In this document: one piece after another, positions 32,945-42,642 of the stretch
How the letters are laid out: every line of letters starts with the position of its first letter
How positions within the stretch are numbered: the stretch's first letter is position 1
Assembly (NCBI GenBank): GCA_002304835.1
Contig: DBPK01000007.1
Coordinates: forward strand, 20,282-84,281
DNA from: Firmicutes bacterium UBA1422
GTDB lineage: Bacteria; Bacillota; Clostridia; Peptostreptococcales; Anaerovoracaceae
Length of the DNA stretch: 64,000 bases
Reading direction: 5' to 3'
Notes under the pieces: generated by a model
The model's database searches: none
Told to the model about the DNA's origin: nothing
What the model saw: only the letters and a program-made list of their open reading frames with translations
Position numbers and translations under genes: made by a program

Positions 32945-35509
32945 TTACTCTTCTTTGTTGTCATCGCCTGTTCCCGCTCCGTCATCAGTCTTCTTTTTCT
33001 TGGAAAGCGCCATGATCGCAGTGCATGCTGCAGCCATTATGATCACGAACACCAGAAGGTTCGAGTGATCTCCTGTCTGCGGAGAATCGCCCAAAAACAG
33101 CGGCTTAGGGTATTTCACACTCTGTCCATAGTCATTTATGTCAGAATGTGTCGTTACCTTTATGCCTTGGTGATACAGATCCTCAAAGACTACTACAGTC
33201 TTTCCTTCAAGCTTGCTGGAATCGAAAGCATATCTCAGTTCTACTGTACCGTTTGCTTTCTCTGCAGTGAACGTCTTTTCAGCCGTGACTTCTTTTCCGT
33301 CCACTTTGAGAGGCTTGCCTGTTTCTTTGTTCATGAGCATGCCTTTGACGGTGTACTCTTTTCCCGGCACCAGATTACTGTAGCTTACCGTGTCCACTAT
33401 GACAGCGGTCTTTTCGACTGTTCCTCTGTGAGTCCCGGTCTTTCCGTCTTTAGCTGTAGTGTGGATCTGCGGATAGTGTATCGTCTGTCCTTCGTCAGTT
33501 ATGTCTGCATGCATAGTCACTCTGATCCCTTCGTACCAAAGCTTCTCGAATACTACTACGCTCTTTCCTTCAAGGCCTTTGGAGTCGAATGTGAAGCTCA
33601 TGTCCACTGTTCCGCTTTCTGTTTCTGCAGTGAAGGTCTTCTCCGCTGTGACCGTCTTGCCATCCACCTTGAGCGGCTCCTTTGTCGTTTTATCCATGAG
33701 CACGCCTTTTACTGTATAAGTCTTGCCTGCGATGAGATTGCTGTATGACACTGTATCAATTATGGTCATTTCATTTCCTATCGCTCCGAGATTATCCTTT
33801 GTCTTTTCATCCATTGCCGTCGTCTTGATCTCAGGATAGTGGATAGACTGGCCCTCGTCTGTTATGTCTGAATGAGTCGTAACATTGACATCGCCCATAT
33901 ACAGGTCCTCGAAGACTACCGTTGTCTTTCCCTTCAGCGCCTTCGAATCGAAGATGAATTTCATGGTGACTGTCCCGGACTTTTCCGTTGCTGTGAATGT
34001 CTTTTCCGATGTCACTTCTTTTCCGTCTACCTTTATTGCTTCTCCGGTATCCTTGTCCATAAGAACGCCTTTTACTGTATAAGTCTTTCCGGCTATGAGA
34101 TTGCTATAGCTTACAGTATCAACTATGACCGTGTCTTCTCCCGTCACTCCCTGGTGATCCTCTGTCTTGATATCCTTTGCTGTCGTCTTGATCTCTGGGT
34201 AGTAAATGGTCTGACCTTCATCAGTCAGATCCGCATGCGATGCGATCTTCAGATTTCCATAGTAGAGCTCCTCGAATACTACCGTTGTCTTTCCTTTGAG
34301 AGCCGATGCGTCAAGGTCGTATTCAAGCGTTACTGTCCCTGCGCTTTTCTCTGCAGTGAATGTCTTTTCAGATGTCACTGCTTTGCCGTTCACTGTTATG
34401 GCTTTTCCTGTGTCCTTATCCATGAGAGTGCCTTTGACAGTGTATTCTCTGCCAGGAGTCAGCTTCTGGTATGACACGGTATCCGTGAACTTTGAATCCG
34501 CATATGTCGTTCCCTGGCTGCTGTCAGTGTGAGAATCCTTTGCTTCAGTCTGAAGTCTGATATCAAGCGGTCCAAACTTTACTGTGAAGCTTGCTGTATC
34601 CGCTTTGTCTACTGCAAAAAACGCCATGTTCTGTGATCCGCTGTCTGTGATTTTGTATGCGGTGTAGTCCTGCAGGTTCCCTGAAAGAGCCCCTGAGGAA
34701 TATGTGGTGTTTGCTCTGCTGAAATCGGATGTTTTGAGATAAAATGTCTTTCCGCAGTCTATCTCAAGGCTTGTTCCTGCACTGTATGTCTTGCCGTCCA
34801 TGAGGAGGCTCATACCGCTAGGTACTTTATAGTCGACATAGTTGTCTTCATTTCCCTTGAGCGTTATGTTATCGCTTTTGAACTCTCCGTCATCTGTCCA
34901 TGTTGTAGATGCAGATGATCCGCTGGTCGATGAAAACGATATGGCGGAATCGAAGCCTGCCGGATCGTCCAGTGAATTGACATATGCTGCCGCCGCTTTG
35001 ACCATGCTCTGATAGGACTCGCTTATCTGTCCGCTCACCACTCCACCGGACCATCCAACGAATGCTGTGCCCTGATCATACTGGTATGAAAGCAGCACAT
35101 GTGATAGCAGGTAAAAGTTCATGCCTGAAGCATAGCTGCTGTGGCCATGACTTGAGAGCCATGAAGCCAGTTTCTTCTGACCGGGATATCCATAGCAGTA
35201 ATACATGGTCTTAGCCACCTTGCTGCTGTCGGACATCGCCGATGCTTTTCTCGATCCTGTGTCCGGAGGCACTTCGTTCGGCTGCAGGCAGTATGCCTGT
35301 CTCGTCTTTCCGTTTACCGTCACTGTGTAGTGATGCGCAAGTCCGGATCCTCCGTAGGTATACGATGCGCTGCTCTTGTCAAGTTTGACAGATATGGTAT
35401 CTGCCGCATAGGCATTCTCGATCCCTGTGAGCATTGCGACCGGCATATATGCTACTGTGATCAGCACTGCCATAAGCGCCGCGAACCATTTTTCCTTTGT
35501 GATACTCAT
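32945..35509 (-). CDS. sortase-anchored VaFE-repeat surface adhesin
   Basis: An 854-residue surface protein. A signal peptide (residues 1-35, WFAALMAVLITVAYMPVAML then cleavage after YAA) is followed by a thioester-type domain with the Cys in RQAYCLQPNEVPP. From residue ~320 come four ~107-residue VaFE repeats, each with TVSYSNLIAGKTYTVKGVLM, VDGKEVTSEKTFTA and VVFEDLY, the Glu of which forms the intramolecular crosslink. The end has a sortase signal SPQTGD, a membrane helix and a charged tail. Proteins of this kind in Clostridial ICEs are thought to bring cells together for transfer. It lies between parB and the small-gene block. Confidence 0.92.
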   Translation of the reverse strand: MSITKEKWFAALMAVLITVAYMPVAMLTGIENAYAADTISVKLDKSSASYTYGGSGLAHHYTVTVNGKTRQAYCLQPNEVPPDTGSRKASAMSDSSKVAKTMYYCYGYPGQKKLASWLSSHGHSSYASGMNFYLLSHVLLSYQYDQGTAFVGWSGGVVSGQISESYQSMVKAAAAYVNSLDDPAGFDSAISFSSTSGSSASTTWTDDGEFKSDNITLKGNEDNYVDYKVPSGMSLLMDGKTYSAGTSLEIDCGKTFYLKTSDFSRANTTYSSGALSGNLQDYTAYKITDSGSQNMAFFAVDKADTASFTVKFGPLDIRLQTEAKDSHTDSSQGTTYADSKFTDTVSYQKLTPGREYTVKGTLMDKDTGKAITVNGKAVTSEKTFTAEKSAGTVTLEYDLDASALKGKTTVVFEELYYGNLKIASHADLTDEGQTIYYPEIKTTAKDIKTEDHQGVTGEDTVIVDTVSYSNLIAGKTYTVKGVLMDKDTGEAIKVDGKEVTSEKTFTATEKSGTVTMKFIFDSKALKGKTTVVFEDLYMGDVNVTTHSDITDEGQSIHYPEIKTTAMDEKTKDNLGAIGNEMTIIDTVSYSNLIAGKTYTVKGVLMDKTTKEPLKVDGKTVTAEKTFTAETESGTVDMSFTFDSKGLEGKSVVVFEKLWYEGIRVTMHADITDEGQTIHYPQIHTTAKDGKTGTHRGTVEKTAVIVDTVSYSNLVPGKEYTVKGMLMNKETGKPLKVDGKEVTAEKTFTAEKANGTVELRYAFDSSKLEGKTVVVFEDLYHQGIKVTTHSDINDYGQSVKYPKPLFLGDSPQTGDHSNLLVFVIIMAAACTAIMALSKKKKTDDGAGTGDDNKEE

Positions 35510-35531
35510 TGATTATTCTCCTTCCGGGCAC

Positions 35532-35566
35532 AAAAAAAATAGCGAATGCATTTGATGCATAACGCT
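35532..35566 (-). terminator. terminator between parB and the adhesin gene
   Basis: Minus-strand stem AGCGTTATGCAT/ATGCATTCGCT with a three-base loop and one bulge, followed by eight Ts. It sits 23 bases upstream of the adhesin start codon. Confidence 0.75.
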
Positions 35567-35687
35567 TTCTCTCTGCCCATATATGTTTTTGTTTTTCCGT
35601 AAGTTAACTGCTGGTAGTTACATGAAGTAGGGGTGTGGGGAAGAACGGTCTAAGGTACTCCTCATATGGCCGAATATCTTCGCATCC
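35567..35687. other. spacer after parB
   Basis: A 121-bp stretch between the parB stop and the hairpin; it has no recognisable gene. Confidence 0.4.
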
Positions 35688-36626
35688 CTATCTCTCGTTA
35701 TCGCGTTCCTTCCTGCTGAGATACCTGCCGTAGTATTCCATTGCTGCCGCAACGAAGTCCTCCCGCTTTGAGACCGGAAGATCCTTTGGGAACAGTTCTT
35801 TGAACCTGTCTCCTCTGAGGACTATCCTCTCCTTCTGGTTGGGCTTTTCCTCCAGCATTATCGCTTCGATCGCTTCAGGCGTGAGTTTGCCTTCCTCAGA
35901 CATCTTTCTCATCCTTATCGCCTGTGCATGAGTCGGGGTGCATTGCTCCATCTCTATGCTTCCAATAAGATCTTTCTGCTGTTCCTTTGGAAGATACGAC
36001 AGTTCTACAGCAGGTCTAAGAGCTATCTGCCCTTCATCGACCAGATCAAGAAGTTCAGGCTTCAGATCAGTCAGGCGGATATATCGTTGTATCTGCCGAC
36101 TACTTTCTCCAATCATTGAAGACAATTCTTCCCTTGAGAACTTTTGGCCCACTGGGCCAGAAGTTAAATCTGACCTTTGCCCCTGCCTGTTCATCGCTTC
36201 AAGCCTCATCTTATATGCGAAGGCTTTCTCGCTCGGAAGAATAGTGGTCCTCTGAAAGTTCGATTCCACCATGAATATGGTAGCCTCGTCTCTTGTCATA
36301 TCCACTACCTCTGAACGAAGCGTCTCAAGGTCCGCAAGTTCGCAAGCTCTCTTCCTTCTGTGGCCTGATATTATCTCATATCTGCCGTCTTCTTTTTTTC
36401 TGAGAGTAGCAGGAGTGATTATCCCGTTTGCCTTTAGGCTTTCCACGAGATTCATCATGTCCTCGTCATCCTTCACCTTGAAGGGATGCTCCGGGAACGA
36501 GTCTATCCGATCCAGGGGTATCTCATATATCTTCTTCAGCTTAGCTTCATCTCTTTCCGCCTGCGTTGAAAAGATATCATCTATCCCCGGAAGACCGAAG
36601 TCTATCGGTTCTCGCTTTTTCGCCAT
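35688..36626 (-). CDS. parB: ParB-family partition protein
   Basis: A 312-residue ParB/Spo0J protein. The N-terminal ParB/sulfiredoxin-like NTPase domain has IISGHRRKRACELADL (residues 90-105) and EATIFMVESNFQRTTILPSE; a central helix-turn-helix (FSREELSSMIGESSRQIQRY) binds the parS-like site. The C-terminus carries the dimerisation region. It keeps the excised or replicating ICE in daughter cells together with ParA. It overlaps parA by 50 bases in a different frame. Confidence 0.93.
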   Translation of the reverse strand: MAKKREPIDFGLPGIDDIFSTQAERDEAKLKKIYEIPLDRIDSFPEHPFKVKDDEDMMNLVESLKANGIITPATLRKKEDGRYEIISGHRRKRACELADLETLRSEVVDMTRDEATIFMVESNFQRTTILPSEKAFAYKMRLEAMNRQGQRSDLTSGPVGQKFSREELSSMIGESSRQIQRYIRLTDLKPELLDLVDEGQIALRPAVELSYLPKEQQKDLIGSIEMEQCTPTHAQAIRMRKMSEEGKLTPEAIEAIMLEEKPNQKERIVLRGDRFKELFPKDLPVSKREDFVAAAMEYYGRYLSRKERDNER

Positions 36627-37407
36627 CCTTAAGCACCTCCCTTGTCAGCTCCGCGTATGCCGCAGCAGGTTTACTGTCTGCATCATATGAATATATGCTC
36701 TCTCCTCTTCCGCTTGCCTCGGCGGCTTTCACTCCCACTGGGATCTGGGCGCTGTATATCCTTATACCTGCCCCATAGTTCTTTCTGATAGCCTCGATAG
36801 TCTCCTTTGCGAGACTCGTCCTCTGATCTATGAGCGTCATCACTATACCGCCTATCTTCAGATCCGGATTGAGCTGTCTCTGCACCTTCGCTACGTTGTA
36901 CAAAAGCTGCGTCATGCCCTTTGCCGGAAGATACTGTGCCTGCACCGGTATGATGACCTTGTCCGCTGCTGTAAGCGCATTGATGGTCAGCATCCCAAGA
37001 GACGGCATGCAATCGATCACGACATAGTCATAACCGCTTTTCACCTGTCTCAGGTAGTTCTTCAGCACGTTCTCTCTGCTCATGACATTCACAAGACTCA
37101 GCTCGAACTGCGACAGCTCGATATTCGACGGAAGCACGTCCATTCCTTCATTGTGATGGAGTATCCCTTCCTTTGGATCGAACGGTTCATCGTTCCTCAC
37201 TTTGCTCAGTACCGACACTATGGTCTCATCCAGTGCATCGGTGTTCTTCCATCCAAGGCATGCGCTAAGGTCTGCCTGTGGATCTGCATCGATAAGCAGT
37301 ACCTTCTTACCGCTCATTGCGAGTCCTGCTCCAAGGTTCACGGCTGTGGTCGTCTTTCCGACGCCGCCCTTCTGATTACATATAGCTATAACTTCTACTT
37401 GTTTCAT
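36577..37407 (-). CDS. parA: ParA-family partition ATPase
   Basis: A 276-residue ParA/Soj ATPase: deviant Walker A NQKGGVGKTTTAVNLGAGL (residues 10-28), Walker A' DADPQADLSACLG, Walker B YDYVVIDCMPSLGML. A good ribosome site (GGGAGGAG) precedes it. With ParB it forms the ICE partition module, which stabilises the circular form. Confidence 0.95.
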   Translation of the reverse strand: MKQVEVIAICNQKGGVGKTTTAVNLGAGLAMSGKKVLLIDADPQADLSACLGWKNTDALDETIVSVLSKVRNDEPFDPKEGILHHNEGMDVLPSNIELSQFELSLVNVMSRENVLKNYLRQVKSGYDYVVIDCMPSLGMLTINALTAADKVIIPVQAQYLPAKGMTQLLYNVAKVQRQLNPDLKIGGIVMTLIDQRTSLAKETIEAIRKNYGAGIRIYSAQIPVGVKAAEASGRGESIYSYDADSKPAAAYAELTREVLKDGEKARTDRLRSSGDR

Positions 37408-37497
37408 CTGGTTCTCCTCCCTTCAATTTGATCATCGCGACACGCTTCGCTTTTGAACACGCCGGATGTATGCCTGCCTGTCGGCAGACTGAATGGA

Positions 37498-37956
37498 TCA
37501 TGACGGCAGCTGATCTCCTTTCGCCGCTCTTGCTTTCTCGGCCCTCGCTGCTTCTCTTAGATCTATCTCTGTGAGATAGATATCCACTTCATCTGAATCA
37601 AGAAATATCTCCATGAAATCGTCGAAAGCGTCACTTTCTACCTCGCCGCATACCCTGACCAGATCCATCTCTGTCACGATGTCTCTGCACCCTGCAGCAA
37701 AGAAAACATCTCTCAGCATATCGAATGCCGTCTCTGCACCTCCTTCAAAGCACAGGCTGTCTAGCATCCCTACATATGCAAGACCTTTCTCATGCTCTAT
37801 GCATCCGCGATCGATACACATCTCCAGGTTATCTGCTGCTTCCTGAGCTGCCTGAAGGAGTACCGGGCAGTAAGCCTTTTCCCCTAGTTCCTGTTCCATC
37901 ATTTCTCTTGTCAGACCTTCCACTATGATCTTCATCGTATTCTCCGTAGTATTCAT
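37498..37956 (-). CDS. hypothetical ICE protein (152 aa)
   Basis: A 152-residue acidic protein (start MNTTENTMKIIVEGLTREMM behind AAGGAAAAG). It is all-helical by composition; segments AAQEAADNLEMCIDRGCIEH and GAETAFDMLRDVFFAAGCRD are typical of a soluble helical protein. The C-terminal DLREAARAEKARAAKGD is basic and helical. I do not recognise the family; it lies upstream of parA at the guaA end of the element. Confidence 0.6.
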   Translation of the reverse strand: MNTTENTMKIIVEGLTREMMEQELGEKAYCPVLLQAAQEAADNLEMCIDRGCIEHEKGLAYVGMLDSLCFEGGAETAFDMLRDVFFAAGCRDIVTEMDLVRVCGEVESDAFDDFMEIFLDSDEVDIYLTEIDLREAARAEKARAAKGDQLPS

Positions 37957-37999
37957 ATTCTTTTCCTTTCCCCGGTTATGCCGGTCCAAAAATTACTAA

Positions 38000-38022
38000 A
38001 GCTCTGCATGTTTCAGCAGAGC
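38000..38022 (-). terminator. hairpin after the frameshifted small gene
   Basis: Stem GCTCTGC/GCAGAGC (38001-38007 and 38016-38022) followed on the minus strand by TTTAGTAATTTTT. A weak terminator upstream of the 152-residue gene. Confidence 0.5.
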
Positions 38023-38071
38023 AATGTAATATGCCTTAGGCATCATTATTCAGGAAAGGATCTAAATTTCT

Positions 38072-38219
38072 CTATCCAAACAGCTTCAGGATAAGATCAT
38101 CCACGGCATCAGTATATCTTCCCTCTTTTATGAGGTTGTTTCTGAGTTCTACCAGGCTGAAAAGTATGAGCTGGCTCTCATCGTCTGTTACATTCATCTT
38201 TATCTTCTTATCAAACATA
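38072..38219 (-). pseudogene. small ICE gene with a single-base frameshift
   Basis: Behind AGGAGG, an ATG frame gives MFDKKIKMNVTDDESQLILF and then goes out of frame at a run of five Ts (38160-38164 complement). The next frame continues naturally with SLVELRNNLIKEGRYTDAVD and DLILKLFG, stop TAG. The combined sequence is a 49-residue relative of the 66-residue protein at 24115-24315. One T too many is either a natural inactivating mutation or an assembly error. Confidence 0.65.
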
Positions 38220-38507
38220 ATATCCACCTCCTGCTTTATTCTATATGGAGTATCTTTTACTAGATTTTACTAACAGAAATATCAAGTTGCAATTATACGA
38301 TTTCTCATGCCATCTTTGACTTTGAGTACATTTGGCATCACAATAACAATGCGATATAAAAAAGCAGTGCTCGCGTTGAAATATCAACGGTCACACTGCT
38401 ATGTGGATCTATGAATTATTAGTATCATTATAGTATCACGGCATTTCATCGAATCGCTACAAGCTAGTGATTTCAACGGCCTTACCGGATATGAAAACCT
38501 CGCTCGT
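38220..38507. other. ICE end region next to guaA
   Basis: Contains the terminator at 38358-38400, a possible minus-strand promoter (CGTATAAT near 38295) and inverted pieces ATGCCA/TGGCAT about 20 bases apart. The boundary of the element should lie between the terminator and the guaA stop codon. No gene or integrase is seen. Confidence 0.45.
38358..38400 (-). terminator. terminator downstream of guaA
   Basis: Minus-strand two-part stem AGCAGTG/CACTGCT with inner GTTGA/TCAAC, followed by TTTTTTATAT. It ends the guaB-guaA transcript; if the ICE boundary is at the guaA stop, this terminator is supplied by the element. Confidence 0.8.
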
Positions 38508-38535
38508 CTATTCGAATTCTATCGTTCCCGGTGGC
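38500..38535. other. probable ICE attachment site at the guaA 3' end
   Basis: The transition from ICE genes to the chromosome happens at the last codons of guaA (TIEFE, stop TAG). The 3' end of guaA is a known target for several integrative elements. The second copy of the direct repeat would be to the left of the window and cannot be checked. Confidence 0.5.
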
Positions 38536-40058
38536 TTATTCGTGCAGTCGTAAAAGACTCTGTTAACATGGGGGACTTCGTTGACTATCCTGGTGGTGAC
38601 TTTTTCGATGAGATCCCAGGGAAGCTTGGCAGCTTCCGCCGTCATGAAGTCCGATGTCTCCACTGCCCTCAGGGCTATGGCATGGTCATATGTGCGAAAA
38701 TCTCCCATTACTCCCACGGAGCGCACGTTGGTCAGGGCGGCAAAATACTGTCCCAGGGTGGGAGCCAGCTTACCTCCATCGTATGCTGCCACTTCTTCTC
38801 TGTATATGGCATCCGCCTCCTGGACGATCTCGACCTTTTCTTCGGTTATATCCCCTATTATCCTTATTCCCAGACCCGGTCCGGGGAAGGGCTGACGCAT
38901 TACCAGATGCTTCGGGATGCCCAGTTCCATGCCTGCTTTTCGAACTTCATCTTTAAAAAGCATTTTTAGGGGCTCTATTATGTCCTTGAAATCCACATGT
39001 TCAGGCAGTCCGCCCACGTTGTGATGGGATTTGATGGTGGCGGAGTCTCCCGGGCCGCTTTCTATTATATCCGGGTATATGGTCCCCTGTACCAGAAAGT
39101 CCACTTTACCTATTTTTTTTGCTTCGGTTTCGAAAACTCTTATGAACTCTTCTCCTATTATTTTTCTCTTTTTCTCGGGGTCCGTGACTCCGGCCAGTTT
39201 ATCATAAAATCTCTGCTGAGCATTTACTCTTATGAAGTCAAGGTCGTAATGGCCGCCTTTGCCAAAAACTGCCTCCACTTCATCTGCTTCGTTTTTTCTC
39301 AGGAGTCCGTGATCCACAAATACGCAGGTGAGTTGTTTGCCCACTGCCTTCGAAAGGATGACTGCGGAAACCGATGAATCCACTCCGCCGGAAAGGGCGC
39401 AAAGAACTTTGCCGCTACCCACCTTTTCCCTGACGGTTTCTATGGCATTTTCCACGAAGGATCCCATATGCCAGTCGCCGCTGCATCCGCATACATCTTT
39501 TACAAAACTTCTAAGGATCTTGATGCCTTCCTTAGTGTGCATCACCTCCGGATGGAACTGAGTCGCATAGAATCCCCTTGAAACATCTTCCATGGCAGCC
39601 ACGGGACATATGGGCGTTTCTGCGGTCACTTTGAAACCCTTAGGTGCTTTTTTTATGTAGTCCGTATGGCTCATCCATGCTATGGTTTTTTCCGGTACTT
39701 GGGCAAAAAGTCTGCCGTTTTTGTTTATATCCACCTCTGTGCGTCCGTACTCGCTGGCGGGAGCTTTTGCCACTTCTCCTCCCAGTCCGTGGGCCAGCAC
39801 CTGGGCTCCGTAGCATATGCCCAGTATGGGTATCCCAAGCTCGAATATGTCTTTGTCATATTCAAGGGCCCCCGGGCCGTATGCACTGTTGGGCCCTCCC
39901 GTAAGGATCATGCCCTTGGGAGCTTTTTTTTGTATTTCCTCTGCTGATAATGTATAGGGAAGAACTTCCGCATATACATTAAGGTCTCTGACACGGCGTG
40001 CTATCAGCTGATTGTACTGTCCACCGAAATCCAGGACCAGTATGGTCTCGTGCTGCAT
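38508..40058 (-). CDS. guaA: GMP synthase (glutamine-hydrolysing)
   Basis: A 516-residue GuaA that aminates XMP to GMP with ATP and glutamine. The N-terminal class I glutamine amidotransferase has Cys82 in GICYGAQV and the His/Glu pair in FHPEVMHT. The ATP pyrophosphatase domain has the P-loop [10 protein letters not shown]; the C-terminal dimerisation domain ends [10 protein letters not shown] as in other GuaA, so integration of the ICE has kept the protein intact. guaB lies directly upstream in the same direction, giving the two-step GMP branch. Confidence 0.97.
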   Translation of the reverse strand: MQHETILVLDFGGQYNQLIARRVRDLNVYAEVLPYTLSAEEIQKKAPKGMILTGGPNSAYGPGALEYDKDIFELGIPILGICYGAQVLAHGLGGEVAKAPASEYGRTEVDINKNGRLFAQVPEKTIAWMSHTDYIKKAPKGFKVTAETPICPVAAMEDVSRGFYATQFHPEVMHTKEGIKILRSFVKDVCGCSGDWHMGSFVENAIETVREKVGSGKVLCALSGGVDSSVSAVILSKAVGKQLTCVFVDHGLLRKNEADEVEAVFGKGGHYDLDFIRVNAQQRFYDKLAGVTDPEKKRKIIGEEFIRVFETEAKKIGKVDFLVQGTIYPDIIESGPGDSATIKSHHNVGGLPEHVDFKDIIEPLKMLFKDEVRKAGMELGIPKHLVMRQPFPGPGLGIRIIGDITEEKVEIVQEADAIYREEVAAYDGGKLAPTLGQYFAALTNVRSVGVMGDFRTYDHAIALRAVETSDFMTAEAAKLPWDLIEKVTTRIVNEVPHVNRVFYDCTNKPPGTIEFE

Positions 40059-40105
40059 CTTTTTCTCCTGTTCTATTCTATCTGTTTCTTTTTTCTGCTT
40101 CTGTT

Positions 40106-41614
40106 TTATCTGTTTGATGTATTGGCTGTTTCCTTTGGTATGACATCATGAGCTCCGCCTTCAACTATGCTGGTGGCGGAAACCAGAGTCAGCTTGGCAT
40201 TTTTCTGCAGATCGGGTATATTTATCACACCACAGTTGCACATGGTTGATTTCACCTTTTGCAGAGACTGTCTTACATTGTCCGAAAGACCTCCCGCATA
40301 GGGCACATATGAATCCACTCCCTCTTCAAAGGAAAGCTTGCCTTCTCCTCCCATATCGTAGCGCTGCCAGTTCCTGGCCCTTGCAGAGCCCTCTCCCCAG
40401 TATTCCTTCACATAATTGCCGTTTACATTAAGTTTGGCTCCGGGAGATTCATCGAATCTGGCGAAGTATCTGCCCAACATCAGAAAATCCGCTCCCATGG
40501 CCAAAGCCAGGGTCATGTGATAGTCATATACTATCCCTCCGTCGGAGCATATGGGCACATATATACCTGTTTCTTCGTAATATTTGTTTCTTGCTTCTGC
40601 CACATCCATAACAGAACTGGCCTGTCCCCGGCCAATACCTTTTTGTTCTCTGGTGATACAGATGGAACCGCCTCCGATGCCCACTTTAATAAAGTCGGCT
40701 CCCGCCTCTGCCAGAAAACGAAACCCTTCGCTGTCAACCACATTGCCGGCTCCTATTTTCACATCTTCTCCGTATTTCTTTCTCACGAAACCGATGGTTT
40801 CTTCCTGCCACTGGCTGTGACCCTCCGAAGAATCGATGCAGAGCACATCCGCCCCGGCATCTACAAGAGCGGGGATCCTCTCTTCATGATCCCTTGTATT
40901 TATTCCTGCTCCCACCACATATCTTTTGTCGTCATCCAGTATCTCATTTGGATGAGCCTTATGAGAGTCGTAATCCTTGCGGAAAACAAAATGAGTGAGT
41001 CTGCGGTTTTCATCTATTATGGGCAAAGCATTGAGCTTATGATCCCAAAGTATATCATTGGCCTCAGAAAGACTTACTCCTTCTTTGGCATATACCAGTT
41101 TGTCAAAGGGAGTCATGAATTCCGATACCTTTGTTTCGGGATCCATCCTGCTTACCCTGTAGTCGCGGCTTGTGACTATGCCCACCAGCCGGCCTTCGGA
41201 GGTGCCGTCTTCTGTGACTGCCGTAGTTGAATGTCCCGTGCGTTCCTTCAGTTCAACCACATCTTTCATGGTCTGATCAGGTCTTATATTAGTGTTGCTC
41301 TTTACAAAGCCCGCTTTATGTCTTTTGACTCTTTTTATCATTCCGGCCTGCTCTTCAATGGGCTGGGAAGCGTATATAAAAGAGATCCCGCCTTCTTTGG
41401 CAAGAGCTATAGCCATATTGTCATCAGACACAGACTGCATTATTGCCGATGCCAGTGGGATCTTCATTTGAATTTTTGGGTCTTCTCCCTTTTTATATTT
41501 GGTCACCGCTGCCTTAAGGTCCACATTTTCCGGGTTGCATTCCTTTCCGGAGTATCCTGGCACCAGCAGATATTCGTTGAATGTCCTTGATGGTTCTCTG
41601 AAACAGTTTGACAT
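40106..41614 (-). CDS. guaB: IMP dehydrogenase
   Basis: A 502-residue IMPDH that oxidises IMP to XMP with NAD+. The catalytic Cys is in [15 protein letters not shown], followed by the phosphate-binding [20 protein letters not shown]. Two CBS domains occupy roughly residues 95-220 ([20 protein letters not shown] and [19 protein letters not shown]). The flap region and C-terminus are complete. It lies 47 bases upstream of guaA. The sequence belongs to the longer IMPDH group found in some Clostridia ([18 protein letters not shown] insertion). Confidence 0.95.
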   Translation of the reverse strand: MSNCFREPSRTFNEYLLVPGYSGKECNPENVDLKAAVTKYKKGEDPKIQMKIPLASAIMQSVSDDNMAIALAKEGGISFIYASQPIEEQAGMIKRVKRHKAGFVKSNTNIRPDQTMKDVVELKERTGHSTTAVTEDGTSEGRLVGIVTSRDYRVSRMDPETKVSEFMTPFDKLVYAKEGVSLSEANDILWDHKLNALPIIDENRRLTHFVFRKDYDSHKAHPNEILDDDKRYVVGAGINTRDHEERIPALVDAGADVLCIDSSEGHSQWQEETIGFVRKKYGEDVKIGAGNVVDSEGFRFLAEAGADFIKVGIGGGSICITREQKGIGRGQASSVMDVAEARNKYYEETGIYVPICSDGGIVYDYHMTLALAMGADFLMLGRYFARFDESPGAKLNVNGNYVKEYWGEGSARARNWQRYDMGGEGKLSFEEGVDSYVPYAGGLSDNVRQSLQKVKSTMCNCGVINIPDLQKNAKLTLVSATSIVEGGAHDVIPKETANTSNR

Positions 41615-41681
41615 ATCTTCCTCCTGTTTTGTTCTTGGATATTTTGATTTATTCTATAACAAAAATAGTGTTTTTTCAATT

Positions 41682-42605
41682 TCAGTCCGCTTTTATCTCG
41701 TCGATATTGTAGGGAGTTTCCTGATATACGTAATAGTTGAGCCAATTGCTGAAAAGAAGGTTCGCATGGCTCCTCCACCTGAACATGGGCTCTTTTTCGG
41801 GGTCGTTTTCTTTGAAGTAGTTTTTGGGAACGCTTATTTCAAGTCCCTTGCTGCGGTCTCTGAAATATTCTGATGCAAGAGTCTCTTTGTCATATTCCTG
41901 ATGTCCCATCACAAATATCTGCCTTCCGTTTTCTGTGGAAAGTATATGGGGCCCGGCTTCTTGGGATTCTGCCAGTATACGAAGCTCAGGATGTTTTAGG
42001 ATATCGCTTTTGTGCACTTCCGTATGGCGTGAATGGGGTGAATAAAAAATTTCATCAAATCCCCTCATAAGGGGGTTTAACGGTCTTACCACTCTGGTCT
42101 CAAAAATACCGAACATTTTTTTGTCCATCTGGTACTTGTTTATGCCGTAATGATAATAAAGGGCTGCCTGGGCTCCCCAGCAAAGAAACATGCTGCTGTA
42201 AACGTTTTCTTTTGCATATGCAAGTATCCCGGTGAGTTCCTTCCAGTAATCCACCTCTTCAAAGGCTATCTGTTCCACCGGGGCTCCTGTAAGTATCATC
42301 CCGTCGAAACGCTCGCTTTCCACCTCATCAATGGTCTTATAAAAATCCCTCATATGGCTTTGTGAAACGTTTTTTGATTCATGGCTGTCCATTGCCAGAA
42401 GGGTAAGCTCCACCTGCAGGGGCGAATTGCCCAGCACTCTGGCCAGCTGGGTCTCTGTGGCTATTTTGGTGGGCATAAGATTGACAATGACGATCTTGAG
42501 AGGACGTATGTCCTGAGTCACGGCCCTGGCTTTATTCATTATGAATATATTTTCTTTTTGAAGTATCTCTGCCGCTGGCAGATCGTTTGGTATTATTACC
42601 GGCAT
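41682..42605 (-). CDS. metA: homoserine O-acetyltransferase (MetA)
   Basis: A 307-residue MetA. The catalytic Cys142 is in [10 protein letters not shown], with His and Glu in [10 protein letters not shown]. Residue 111 is Glu ([16 protein letters not shown]); in characterised MetA enzymes Glu at this place selects acetyl-CoA, whereas Gly selects succinyl-CoA. The product O-acetylhomoserine is then used by the adjacent O-acetylhomoserine sulfhydrylase, so the pair makes homocysteine by direct sulfhydrylation. Confidence 0.93.
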   Translation of the reverse strand: MPVIIPNDLPAAEILQKENIFIMNKARAVTQDIRPLKIVIVNLMPTKIATETQLARVLGNSPLQVELTLLAMDSHESKNVSQSHMRDFYKTIDEVESERFDGMILTGAPVEQIAFEEVDYWKELTGILAYAKENVYSSMFLCWGAQAALYYHYGINKYQMDKKMFGIFETRVVRPLNPLMRGFDEIFYSPHSRHTEVHKSDILKHPELRILAESQEAGPHILSTENGRQIFVMGHQEYDKETLASEYFRDRSKGLEISVPKNYFKENDPEKEPMFRWRSHANLLFSNWLNYYVYQETPYNIDEIKAD

Positions 42606-42642
42606 TTCCTTTGATCTCCTTGTAACTGTCCCCTAAAAGTCC

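Noticed and set aside
32945..35509. Long plus-strand frames opposite the adhesin (e.g. 33065-33748)
   Set aside because: They mirror the VaFE repeats and have no ribosome site or recognisable domain; antisense shadows of a repetitive gene.
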